Assembly (NCBI GenBank): GCA_028554795.2
Contig: CM068830.1
Span: 114,899,214-114,963,213, forward strand
DNA from: Sinohyriopsis cumingii
Lineage: Eukaryota > Mollusca > Bivalvia > Unionida > Unionidae
Direction: 5' to 3'
DNA: 64,000 bases
Positions 43,426 to 54,955 of this stretch are shown here, one piece after another. Positions within the stretch are counted from its first letter, which is position 1, and each line of letters begins with the position of its first letter. The notes below the pieces were generated by a model that did no database searches, was not told the origin of the DNA, and was given only the letters and a program-made list of their open reading frames with translations. The translations under genes were made by a program, and so were the position numbers.

Positions 43426-44289
43426 ATCATGTTAATATACATATAGCATACTGCATATTTTAACTTTCCATGTGCATCCATATTCTCTTATACAGGTCAT
43501 TCTATTTGTATTCTGACTTTTGCTCAGGATAAAATGCCACATTAGTACAACGAAACCATTATAATGATTTGGAAAATAAAGTGACCAATATTCCACTAAA
43601 CAGGAGAACAGGTCATACAGGATAGATTTCGGCGACCTATATCAACTACATCATTAGCACAAATCCACCATTTCGATACTACTACCAATGCAGATTATGA
43701 TACTGATCTGTATGATAATTGGCAGTCAGGGCTGCGTTTTTTATGGTGACTGTGATACATGAAACAAGGATATTGATCGCCGCAACAAAGTGCAGAGGAG
43801 CAATATGTTATAGTGGTGGAGAATATATTTCAAACTAGCAGAGGCTGATTTATGCCAGCTGCGACAGAAATATATTGCATATTTAAACATTGTTTGTGCT
43901 GTGTATATAAATAGCAAAAGATTCACACAGAGATGTACATAGTATCTGCTGGATGGATTAACTTCACTGCATGCCACATAAAATAATAAATCGTTTTTTC
44001 TTTTGAATACATCATACAGATTTAAAAGAGGTTCTATTCGTTTTCGAGCACCTAAGAAACATGTTAATAATTTAATTAAGATTTAGAGCAAAACAGCAAC
44101 AAGTGGAACGTTAAAGGTCATTGTGCAATAAAACATAATGGCGAGGCGATAACACTGAGTAGAGAATATGGCGATGATGACTGAGGCAACGACAGTGACA
44201 TATCAAAGGAATGTAGTTCCTTCTGTAATAAAAATCAACAAGGGTAAATCAAGTAGAAATTATTTAGCCGTTACCAATTGGTGAATTTT

Positions 44290-45010
44290 AGTGAAGTGAT
44301 CCAGCACATATTGACATACAAAACATTACACAATCACAGTAGCAACAGCAACCACTTCCTTGAAGTTGATCTAAATTACCCTGAAGAACTTCACCACACT
44401 CATAATGATTATCCATTAGTACCAGAAGAGTTTAAAGTACCTAATAAGTAGACTCCGCCTTATCAGAGCGCAAAAGTGAATTGATCAGGACGAAAACGTA
44501 CTGAATGCGCCAAGCGTGTTCCAAAGATCAGAACCAAAAATGAGTATGTATTACAATTACTACATCTTCAGTTGTTCTTGCGATTGGGAATGCCTGTAAG
44601 AAAACTTCATCCAGCGCATGGCTTTCGCTAAAGCGCTTGTAGTGTTCATTCAAACGAATATGGATTTGCGCACATAGTCCACCAACGACATTAAAAGTTT
44701 TTCTTCAATTTCTTGAACAATTGTGTATTTGATAAGATGGCTAAAATCAATAAAAGCCCTAGTGATCGACCTTGTTCGTGCTGGCAAACAAGATACGCTT
44801 CGAGGGCCTATTGCTGATCTAACATTTGAAACCCGAAAGATAGATGATGGTGGGTGTCTTCTTGTTGATAGCATAGAAGCAAACCTCTGTTCACAAAATC
44901 TATATTGGTTCATTAGTACTTGACTTGTATAAACTGATCATGCGTGAGTTATATTATGATCAAATACACGGATTTGCTGTTGATGCATATAAACCCCGAT
45001 CATGTTAATC
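44290..45010 (+). pseudogene. Relic of a Polinton DNA polymerase B, palm region
   Basis: FLEVDLNYPEELHHTHNDYP (about 44,356-44,415), followed by LVPEEFKV, matches the EVDLxYPxxLHxxHNDYPLAPE motif of Polinton-type PolB. Next, in shifted frames, come EYVLQLLHLQLFLRLGMPVRKLH, the FFNFLNNCVFDK stretch (for F..LMNNxVFGKT), and KLIMRELYYDQI (44,931-44,966). The order is that of the palm and fingers. The YxDTDS catalytic motif was not found, and stops are frequent. It shares strand and presumably origin with the 41.6-kb and 43.2-kb pieces. Confidence 0.7.
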
Positions 45011-48000
45011 AGATATGGCATCAAGCACACAGGAAAACTAGTTTGACAACAGCAATTTGTTGATTTCCCCGTCAGCTGATGAAAAACTGTGGTACGATTT
45101 TCTTAAAGATTTGAAGAGAGGACCGAGAGACAAGTGATCCGTTACTGATTTCTTTTCTTCAGTTGATCAAGCACCTACAAGTGACAAATCTGATGCAAGT
45201 GCAAATACGTATGTCTTCTACGACAATGTGATCCTTGAACACCAGATCAATGCCTCAAGAATATGTTCAAGAGGTCTCAAAAATCCACCAATGTGGTTTA
45301 TTTGACTCAACGATACTTACCTATACACATTATATCCTCGGCAACTGTATCATCTGGATTATATTTCGTGGTTTTGACGTGCAAGGCCATATAATCATTC
45401 TTTGGACCAAGCAACATGAAAGAGTACATGATATAATTATCATCAAATACACATGAAAAATACATGGCGACTGAATGACCGTAAATAGTGTTTAGAAAGT
45501 TTAATGGAAAGCAAAACCAAATTATACCTTGTACTCTTTCATATTGTTTGATCTGTTAAGAGCAACGTGCTTATGCTTTTTTTTTAAAACCGTTAAATGA
45601 ATGAGGTTAAAATTTAAGAGAGAATATATAACAACATTTATACCTCAATCAGTAATAACCTCACAACCACAACAGGAATTACCAAGACAACATCCATATG
45701 AGAAAGAACTTATTAATGAGGAAAATCATCGTGCTTATGAGGAAAACCAAAAACGTGAATATGAGTTTCTTCAACGTACATGCGAATAACAAACACGGCA
45801 GCAACGTGCAAATGAGAGAGTACAACAACCATAACGAAATGCAGAGGATAAACAACAACGTGCATAAAAGCAAAATGGACGACAATGACGTGCAGAACCA
45901 TAAGTGAAGAGTCAGCTGCAAAACTTGCACGGGGAACAAACTGTAAACGGTTTAATGAATCCGACTCTGAACTCGAAGAATTTGCTAATCATGTGTAAAA
46001 ACAAACAAGGGCCTTGGTGGACTTTTTGAATATAAAGAGCATGGTGATAGATCGGGCAAACTGGAGTCATCAGTTCGCTCTCGTAGTAATGAGCAAGATG
46101 TCATTAATAGGATCACATCGGTCTGTCAGCGATTGTCCACCAATCGCCTCATATAAAGCATTGATGCATGAACTCATTAAAGACATCAGTGATGTCTATT
46201 ACGACACAAAGTATGATTTCTGTGCAGTTTTACGCAAAATTCATTTTACGATGTAACATGTCGTTGTAAACGTAACACGGTGCATTATCTCGATGATCAC
46301 AATCCCACCAACGAAACGAGAACTCAGTGTGACCTTATTTTCAAATGTTGCCTTGGCGTTATTGCGAGTTTATTACAGTTGGCATATCATTCGCACATAA
46401 CCATTTATGGTCTTGGTGAAAATAACTCATTTGTGTTTTCATCTGACTCAGACACCGTCAGGCGTAATAATGAAATATGTACAGGTGCGTACGACATAGA
46501 GATGGTAAATAAGCAAATTCGACGTAAAGTGACGTTGGTGACTGAAAAATACTCCAACATTTCCGATGAGCCCTGACTCAGACCTGTCATCTCAATCAAT
46601 ACAGCATCATATGCGGTTCATGTCAAACTTGCGTCACTAAGATCAGTTTTAAGTTGGTTGAAAGTATTCCAGACGAATTACGATTTTTGCACATGGAACA
46701 TCATATCGCACCTGACATTGTTTAGATTGTCTCAACGATTCAATTAATATGCTTGTCATGACAGCTATGAAAACAGATCTGAAAAGATGGATATAACGGT
46801 TCAAGGTTCTATGCTGTCTGAGTTTTCATCAACTGTGGAACCAGTTGATTTTATATAAATTACTCCCACCTAAGAAAAATCCGAAATAAAATGAATTTAG
46901 GCTTCAAAGCAATTTTAATTTTTCCAAGATTGATATCCCGGACTAGTCCCCAATTTATGTTACGACTTTATGGCCATACACGAAGTAAAAGGAAGAAGAA
47001 AAACTGACACTTCTTATAAAACTTAACAAACAATTTAATTATAAAATTATAAATAGAAATGTGAGAGGAACTTACAGTAATATGAAGCCTAGATTCATTT
47101 TATTTCGGATTTTTCTTAGTCGTTAAACTTTCGATTTTACATAGTAAAACCAACAAGCTTTCAAAATGTAAACTAAAGTATATAAACAACTTTAATTCCT
47201 ACACAGGAATGGTTAGAATCCTTGAAAATAATAAATTGCTCCAACTTGTCAGACACTATTATCTTTCAGAGGCAACGCCTTATATGCTAAAACAAGAAAT
47301 AAAAAGTATCTTGGTTCATTATTTGGTAGAAAAGAATATTTTGAATAAAAGCAATTTTTATTTGATTAGTAAGAATGAATTTGGCTTTCATTCGCAAGTA
47401 ACGGAATTGAAATGAAGTATAAGAATGAAAGGAAGTTAAGAATTCTTGAGCTTGAAAATATGAAAGGGAGATATAAACTCAAAAAGAAGAAACAAAAAAT
47501 GGAAATAAATATGAAAAGGCGACAAGAAGAAGATATGCAAATAAAGGAAAAAGAACGAGACAAATGCGGGAAAAACATAGACAACTGCAGGAAAAAGAAA
47601 GGGAGGCAAATGAAGAAAGAAGAAAGAGAGATGCAAAGAAATTGCAAGTTCAGAAACAAGTAAGAGAAAACAAATTTAGAAAGAATAAAGAAATATTCAA
47701 ATAAAATGATCGGAAGCACAAACACCAAATATAAATGCAATTAAACTACAAAGAATTAAAACTTACAAAGATAAGGCACTTCGTTCATAACATTCAGCTT
47801 TTGATGTTTTCAGAAATATTAAATTAATTTTCCCCTTTTTAGGAAAATGAAGTAAATCAATATGGTTTGCATTTTGAAAAATAATAGCTACAATTTTGAA
47901 ATAATCAAGAGAGCACTGTAATTTGTTATTACAAAAGTGTACTAATTGGCAAAGCTTGTGAACGGTATGCTTAACTGTCAGTAAAAGCAATTGTTCTTTA

Positions 48001-49115
48001 TGATTACGTCAAAGAATATATCTTGAAGACTTATCAGTAGGTACCAGAAGCACATCCACCGAGGTTAAAGTTTGTTTACTGAGCTTACAATACAGTGCAG
48101 CTTCAGGCTATTATTCATGTTGCGAATAATTTTAAAAATTACTTGATGTTGCGAACTTGCACAACAAAATAAGTGCTCTTTTGTTAAGAAATAAGAGGTT
48201 TGCAAATATTTTTGCATAGAACACCTCTGTCAATTCGCATTTTCAATACAAATTGCAGGGATGTGACGCGTTTATGAAAATGGATTCATTATAATATATA
48301 TGAATCTTCTTGCATTTGTATTTGAACAATTTAGCAGTAATTTTGTAATCTGGATATGAGAGTTAGAAGTATTTTATGTATTCCCATTAATTAGAATAAA
48401 ATCCATTAATATGGTCTAGTTTACTTTATATTTGTTGTTTCTTGTTTGCAAGCATCGTGACTTACTAATCGTATGGATTTTATCAGGTGAACTTTACTAA
48501 GGTGACCTCTCTTGATATAGCAAGTTCCAAAATGCTGATTACGATGGGATTCAAGTTGTAACCAATAGTATGGGAAGGTTTTCAATGTGGTGTTCGATAA
48601 GATTGAATGCTTTGGTACACATCTGCCGCAACTAGAGATTGTAAATCAATACCTAGAAATCGTCATGTCAGTCAGGACATTAGTGTTATAAACAGCTACA
48701 GAAGCGTGAAGTAAAACACCACATGACGGTAAATGCGTCTAACGTTATTTCCCGTGCAAACTTAGGAAACATCAAGTGATCGTCCTAATATTCTCTGATA
48801 ATGATATGATGTTGTTTTAGTTTGTTTTCTTTTTTCCGTTTTGTTCACAATATGTAGACTTAGCTTTGCTATTACTGATGTGTTTTACCTTCGCATCATA
48901 ATTCAGGAAAATCGTTAAAAAAAACTTTAGACGAATACTTTTCTTATGAATCATTTTAGCCGACATTTATGACTGTGTCTGAAACGTTTTCCTGTGAGTA
49001 CAAACTTTTCCTCATTTCGTACAACGTTATACTTTGATCATAAAACATATTAAATGGTCGTTCCTCTATAAATAATTATTTCATATACTTTTTTTTATAA
49101 ATACTTATAAACTAC
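45011..49115. other. Intron, distal part, with unassigned debris
   Basis: About 45.6-45.9 kb there is a short frame rich in Glu, Arg and Gln (EENHRAYEENQKREYEFLQR), followed by interrupted sequence of the same kind. It may be further Polinton debris. From 46.6 to 49.1 kb the sequence is AT-rich, including a Lys-rich low-complexity stretch at 47.4-47.7 kb. Nothing else was recognised. Confidence 0.4.
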
Positions 49116-49406
49116 CTCTGACATAGAGCATAGGCTTCTCCGATTCTACTGCCTTATTTGAATCAACGTTGTGAGCTCTGCAGTAAATCCTCTTATCATG
49201 ATCCGTTTCCTTAGGGTCAAAGGTAAATGTCTGACTGGTTCCAGAGTTCCTCTGCTCGTACCCTATGAACCATTCTATGGTAGGATCAGGTCGACTGCTT
49301 CCGGTGAAACAGTTCAAAGTTACTGGTTTTCCATAAGTAACATTCAGGAGAAATGTGTCATACAAATGTTGTAAGTCATGTTGTAGTCGAACGTGGGAGA
49401 CTCCAA
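49116..49406 (-). CDS. Exon: Ig domain, paralogous to the exon at 39.0 kb
   Basis: A 291-base exon, phase 1-1, between GTCAATTAG and G/GTAGTT (49110-49115). Ig landmarks: VTLNCFTGSSRPDPTIEWFI (first Cys to Trp) and DKRIYCRAHNVDSNKAVE (second Cys). It closes SEKPMLYVRG. Length, phase and sequence match the exon at 39,036-39,326. Confidence 0.88.
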
Positions 49407-50072
49407 CTAATTGACAAAATTGAGAAAATAACATCAGATAATGAGTTTGTACAAAAATTGTTTTGGTCGTAGTACTAATAAGATTTTATATCACAAAGTG
49501 TCACTCTGACTACAAAATAAACTGATACTGGAGACAAGCCAATTTGGCAGGCATGATCTTTTTGTTGATAAATTTATTGAGCTTTCTGAAAAATATGTAA
49601 CTTCTAAACAGATCTAATTACAACACTGAGGAGAAATATTCAAAGTCATTCACTCATTTAAAAACTATTTACGAGTAATGAACATTTGAAAGTAGAAACT
49701 TATTTATATTTCATATGCACTTTACAACCAAACATGAAGAGCTATAATTAGTTATTCTAGATTCATTAAAAATGAAGCCGGGACGATTACCACGTGGCGA
49801 TAATACACTTATACGTTTATAACAAGACCATATTAAACCTATATTGGCTTGATTTAATTTGTATGGGCTACGTTAGACATTATATCAATAGATTTATTCA
49901 TTTTCATACTATAGTGTACAGGGACTATACTGAATGCATTTTGTATCCCTTTTTCATTTAGTTTTAATGAACAAAGGATGTTCAGGCTGAATATTTTTCC
50001 GTACATGTGTTGCATATGGATGTATATCATGCTCTTACAAAATTATGTAATAAGGAAGATTATATTAGCCAT

Positions 50073-50079
<7 letters not shown>

Positions 50080-50137
<58 letters not shown>
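50080..50137. repeat. (TC)n/(AC)n microsatellite
   Basis: A short TC tract, then about 24 AC units. Confidence 0.95.
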
Positions 50138-50139
<2 letters not shown>

Positions 50140-50204
50140 GAGCTCTCCATGTTATTCAGTTTCCATTCACGTCTTCGCCTCAGCGACCCAAATTTAAATC
50201 ACAC

Positions 50205-50385
50205 AGGATGGATGCCGGTACCCGCCACAGTGACCCATTCACCATGCTAAATTCCCATATCCGCCATAGTGTCAAAAAACCTTCCTTTTTAAATTCACAT
50301 AACTTCTACAGTGACTTTGTTAAACGTCCATAGCCGCAATGGTGGCCCAACCCCATACTAAATTCCTATGAACGAACCATAACAA
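50205..50385. repeat. Degenerate tandem repeat, about 40-45 bases, four units
   Basis: Units share CCGCCACAGTGACCC and TAAATTCCCATA-type segments. The layout resembles the repeat at 10,488-10,716 but the unit differs, so kinship is uncertain. Confidence 0.5.
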
Positions 50386-50404
50386 ATGTCAGAAGGAACA
50401 TAAC

Positions 50405-50636
50405 CTGAAAATCTAATATTCTTAGATTCCGGAGAATACACATTTCTAGAAGAATCCGAATATTCTATCCCACAGGAGAACGTGACGGCCGTATCAGTGT
50501 TGTCGTACCATGAGGTATAAATAGGAAGTTGGAGGCTACTTGTGTATATATTTTCTGGCGATGTGCAATTTCCGCCTGCTTTTTGCTCTTGTGTACCAGC
50601 TGCATACAATGTGCGCGAACCAAATATTCTCAAATT
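50405..50636 (-). CDS. Exon: second half of a split Ig domain
   Basis: A 232-base exon, phase 0 at the start and 1 at the end, between TTTGTTTACAG and G/GTTATG (50399-50404). It encodes NLRIFGSRTLYAAGTQ, a Cys-containing TAVTFSCGIEYSDSS (strand F, second Cys) and a closing SPESKNIRFS. It has no core Trp, which the exon at 63.6 kb supplies. The two exons have complementary phases (1-0 and 0-1) and together would make one Ig domain. Confidence 0.72.
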
Positions 50637-52019
50637 CTGTAAACAAAATATATAAAACAACCATATGAACACTAATATGTATTAATCTATTTCAGTGAGA
50701 TAATAAGCTGCATAACGTGGGCAGCCACCTGCAAATATACTGAAAACTTCCTTTTTATAATTTCTTATAATTAAAAAAGCCTCAAAAAACATCGTCAAAT
50801 GTAATAGAATCATCAGAATGTATCAAATAGGTTTTCTGTTTATTGAACTTTATAATTTAATTTTGATATATTATTTTAAAGTGCTGACAGAATTATGTGA
50901 ACTCGACGTCGCCTCAGATGCAACAACATAATGGAAATTGTGTTTGGGGAAAACAAAAATTTAGACAACATGGGCAGCACTGAAATTGTTCCTCTAAAAG
51001 AGATGATACCCACATTTTTGAAAAATATTTGTTCTTGGTTGCGTACAAAACAGACACATTGAAAGCTGTTAACGTTCTCTTGCTATTGCCCTGTAATAAT
51101 TCGGTGTGCAAGAAAAACACCCCCAACATCCAACTATAACAGAAACTGTAATCTGTGACGTTGACCATGTTTTCATGAACGTTTAGCTGCTCTTCAAATC
51201 GGAAGCACAAGCATTCCAAAATATGGGTTGGCATCTTACTAAAATGATAGAATAAGCAGAACATATTGCAATCACATATGTTCATTGAACAGACAATTTA
51301 TTAGAATTCAAATGTAGTACTACATATTGTAGTTTAGGGCAATACTTTTGTTTAGAATCGAGTGAATCAAACAACTTCTGCGCTAATCTGTTTTCGACAG
51401 TCACCATTTTTCCTACTCTCCTATTAAAAGGACCGCAGGACAACAGTCATCGACAATTGAAAGGTTCCTAAACACGCATACATCACAAATAATTTTCCAC
51501 TAATCACCTAAAGACCACATAACACCCTAACTTACAATGCATAGTTCTTGCTTCACATTGGTATGAATGCTCAGTAAACCTTTCCAAGACGAAACATTGG
51601 GTCATTCTATGGGCATACACAGAAACCGTTCTGCTGAGAGTATCATCCGTACATTATTAAATAGATGGTTACAAATAAATGATGATACGCAGTACTCATG
51701 CCTCAAGAACACAAGTAAACCAGTTGTAAACAAGACATTCTACTGGTCTTCTATCAACGATGTTTATTAATCTTCGCATATTCTGAGCCGTCTTTCAGAG
51801 ATTCCTCCAATAAACATGATTTTTACAGCGGAATTTATATTTATAGTTGATGAAAACCACATTACACTATTACCGATGATATGTTGTTGACCCAAAGTTT
51901 TCGAAATACACTGTAGGAACAGCTTCACAATAAACAGTTTTCTAACGGTTTAAACACTTAGGCTCGCCATGCTTGATACAACTAAAACTCAGGTACATAT
52001 ATAGCGCTTCCTATACCAA
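50637..52019 (-). other. Intron, proximal part
   Basis: AT-rich; no exon or repeat was recognised. Confidence 0.4.
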
Positions 52020-52099
52020 AATCACAAATCGCCTAGGACCGCGGCGTCCATAAGAAAAAACCCATATATATTGTTTCTACTAGACCATGCTAGCTCATT

Positions 52100-52450
52100 C
52101 TTTGCCCACAAATCTTCATCACCACCAAGTGCCAGTAGTGAATGGGGGGGAAGGGGCTGTTTAGGGACAATGGAAATCCCAATCAAAAAGGTCGTGGGCA
52201 CGATTAGGGACAATGAGAATTTAACAAGGGAAATACAGGACCGGCACTTTGGAGACAATGAGAAAATAAATTACAGAACAACCCCTACCCCACCCCTGCC
52301 CCACCCCATGGCCTGTATAGGGCCAAGATTTATAGGGACAAAGGAAGATCCAGTCAAAACAGTATTGGGCCTGTATATGGACAATGGGACGTATCATTAA
52401 TATAGGGACAATAGGAAAGGAACAGAGACAACACAGACAACAGACATTAT
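52100..52450 (-). repeat. Degenerate CCATTGTCCCTA repeat next to the decayed accessory copy
   Basis: On the minus strand TTCC/TCATTGTCCCTAA-type units recur at about 40-80 bases, with CGTGCCCACGA between two of them. They follow the accessory relic's hairpin in the same order and orientation as the 45-base repeat follows the hairpin at 10,367. Confidence 0.5.
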
Positions 52451-52526
52451 ACAAGCACAAACAACAACTATACAACCGACTAAAAAACAATTAGGCAAGA
52501 AAGCAATTTTTTTCTAGGCATATGAG

Positions 52527-52545
52527 TGTCACTGAAGAGGGCCTT
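52527..52545 (-). terminator. Decayed histone-type stem-loop of the accessory relic
   Basis: On the minus strand, GGCCCTCTTCAGTGACAC is followed by TCATATGCCTAGAAAAAAA. It aligns with the hairpin and purine element at 10,367-10,404 but has two stem mismatches. Confidence 0.55.
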
Positions 52546-53029
52546 TGCGTTCTTCTATTTTCTCCAGTTTGTCCACCATCTCCTCACTTTCTCAATGATT
52601 CATTTCTTCTACTTCTTTTCTATCTCTGATATTTCTTTGTTTTTTCTTTCTTTAGACTACCTGTCTTTAATCTTCTTCACTTCTTCCAGCACTTTTCTCA
52701 TTAATTCTTCTGCATTATTTAGCTGGTTCCACCCCCATTTCACAAAGGACCACTCTGTCCAATGCAGTATTTCTTCTAACAAACACATGACTTTCATCAC
52801 CGTATCAAAGGCCTCCTTCAAGGTTTTAACTCTCACACGCGGAGGTTGAATGAAGCCTCTTAACGTTTCTACTTCGTCCTCTATAATATCTTGTACCAGG
52901 TACTTTCAGGCTGGTCACTTGTCACAAAGTCTTTGGTAACTGGATACCTCCATTCATCTTGTAGCCTTTCCACCATATAGGCGGCATACACCATCCAGTG
53001 TTTAATTTGTTGAACAACTCTATTGTCAT
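52546..53029 (-). pseudogene. Decayed relative of accessory ORF 3
   Basis: On the minus strand, about 40 bases after a recognisable promoter module, broken frames encode VVQQIKHWMVYAAYMVERL, then VRVKTLKEAFDTVMKVMCLL, HWTEWSFVKWGWNQL and EELMRKVLEEVKKIKD. The frame stops at 52,657. Past that stop the ending VRRWWTNW matches the KIRSWWRKR end of ORF 3 (9958-10338). At least two lesions separate these pieces. The Glu/Lys-rich middle of ORF 3 is represented only by an A/G-rich stretch. This is a second copy of the family, not a copy of the three genes as they stand. Confidence 0.65.
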
Positions 53030-53070
53030 CTTCTTTTATTCAATGTTGAATTGCGCGAATGAACCCTTTG

Positions 53071-53111
53071 AGTTTATATTTATCGAGCACGGACGTAAAG
53101 GTAAACATCCC
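53071..53111 (-). promoter_or_regulatory. Accessory promoter module of the decayed copy
   Basis: On the minus strand: GGGATGTTTACCTTTACGTC, then CGTGCTC and TATAAACT. It matches the modules at 8203, 9104 and 9879 with a few changes, and a TATA box is at the same place. Confidence 0.7.
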
Positions 53112-53159
53112 TTAGACTCACTTAACATATTATCTACTATCCATACAGAAGGAAAGGCA

Positions 53160-54661
53160 TAAACTATCATATATTATAAAAAACCACAAATATAATATCA
53201 ACACAGAGGTGAGGAGCAATAACAAACCAAACACGAGAAGGAGAAAAACAAACCCAAATTATACTATCAAAAACCCCAATATCTACTATCCACGCACGGA
53301 AAGGAGAAAAAAAAATGCTATCAAAAACCACAATATCTACTATCCACTCACGGGAATGAAAAAAAAAGAACTTACTATACTATCCACAAACCATAAATAT
53401 ACTATCAACACAAAGGTGAGGAGAAAAAACAAAACCTAAATAGACTATCCACACACGGGAAGGAGAAAAAATCACAAAATATTTACAATCCACACAAACG
53501 TACGCGAACGGTTACAAACCACAAAATATACTATCCACACACGGAAAGGAGAAAAAATAAACCAAAACTTAATATCCACACACGGGAAGGAGAAAAAATC
53601 GACTATCCACACACGGGAAGAAGAAAGAAACAAACCCAGATATACTATCCACACACGAAAAGGAGAAAACGCAAAACAAATCATTCTATAAAAAACTTCA
53701 ATATATACTATCCACACACGGGAAAGAAAAAAAAAACTTTCTATAATATCATTAAACCACATATATACTATCAACACAAAGATGAGGAGAAAAAAACAAA
53801 ACCAAAATATACTATCCACACACGGGAAGGATTGAAAATTACAATATATACTAACCACACAAACGTACACGAACGATTACAAACCCCAAAAATATACTAT
53901 CCACACACGGGAAGGAGAAGAAAGAAAAAAAAACATAATATACTATCCACACACGGGAAGGAGAAAGAGCCACAATATCTACTCTCTACAGAAACTTACG
54001 CGAGCGCTTACAAAGCCCAAAATACGTTAACCACACACGGGAAGGAGAAAAAACCGCAATATCTACTACCAACACAAACGTACGAGAACGCATACAAACC
54101 CAAAATATGTTATCCACACGCGGTAAGGAGAAAAAGCAAACCCAAATATATTATCCACATACGGGAAGGAGAAAAACAAACCAAAATCTACTATCCACAC
54201 ACGGGAAGACGGGAAAAACCCAAATATGCTATCCACACAAGAGGAGAAACACCAAACCAAAATCTACTATCAAAACCCGAATAGCTATTGTCCATACAGA
54301 CGAGAAGGGAATAAGCCCTCAATATATATTATATACACCCTGGAAGAAGAAGAAAAACTATTACATACTATCTATAAACCCAAAATCTACTATCCACATA
54401 CGAGCAGAAGCACACCAAAATATCTACTATCCACACAAACTTACGTGAACCCATACTAACCCCAAAATAAAATATCCATACACGGGAAGGAGCAAAAAAC
54501 AAACCAAAAATTTACTTTCAAAACCCACAATATCTACTATCCACACACGGGAAGAGAGGAAAAACAAACCCCAATATGCTATTTCATATAAACGTACCCT
54601 AACCCTTACAATGTTTTAGAAACACACACTCTACTATCGACACAAACGTACCCTAACGCCT

Positions 54662-54694
<33 letters not shown>

Positions 54695-54955
54695 CACGCA
54701 CACCACACAGAGGGAAGGAGACCCAAACCCAAATTATACTATCCACACAGAGGTGAGAAGAAAAAACCATGAAACGATCTCCACACAGAAGGAAAAAGAA
54801 AAAATAGCCCAATATACACTATCAACACATAGGGAATAAGAAAAAGACACGTAATATACTAACCATACAGAGGTAAGAAAGAAACAGTATATACTATCAA
54901 CACCGAGTGAAGAAAATGACCTATTATATACTATCAACACAGAGTGGAGAAGAAA
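53160..54955. repeat. Tandem array of ACTATCCACACACGGGAAGG units
   Basis: About 1.8 kb of irregular 40-90-base units with core ACTATCCACACACGGGAAGG, an A-rich part (GAGAAAAAAC) and a variable AAACCCAAATAT part. Some units carry AAACGTACGCGAACG. The reverse complement of the core (GTGTGGATAGTAGAT) and its neighbour CACGTAAGTT are found in the accessory spacer at 8861-8885. The array therefore seems to be an expansion of spacer sequence of the same element. It lies upstream of the decayed promoter module in the same relative orientation. Confidence 0.75.
54662..54700. repeat. (AC)n microsatellite in the array
   Basis: About 13 AC units, with TATATACACGCACACC after them. Confidence 0.85.

Larger units (their letters stand above)
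49407..50404 (-). other. Intron
   Basis: Holds an (AC)n tract and a 43-base-type tandem repeat, both listed separately. Confidence 0.5.

Noticed and set aside
45205-45300. NTYVFYDNVILEH, like a PolB exonuclease motif
   Set aside because: It lies after the palm relic, the wrong order for one polymerase, and the acidic residues that define the motif are missing.
47412-47663. Lys/Glu-rich frame like the accessory ORFs
   Set aside because: An A/G-rich low-complexity stretch without promoter module, hairpin or related head.
53160-54955. Spaced repeats suggestive of a CRISPR array
   Set aside because: Unit and spacing are irregular, there are no cas genes, and the surroundings are animal DNA.
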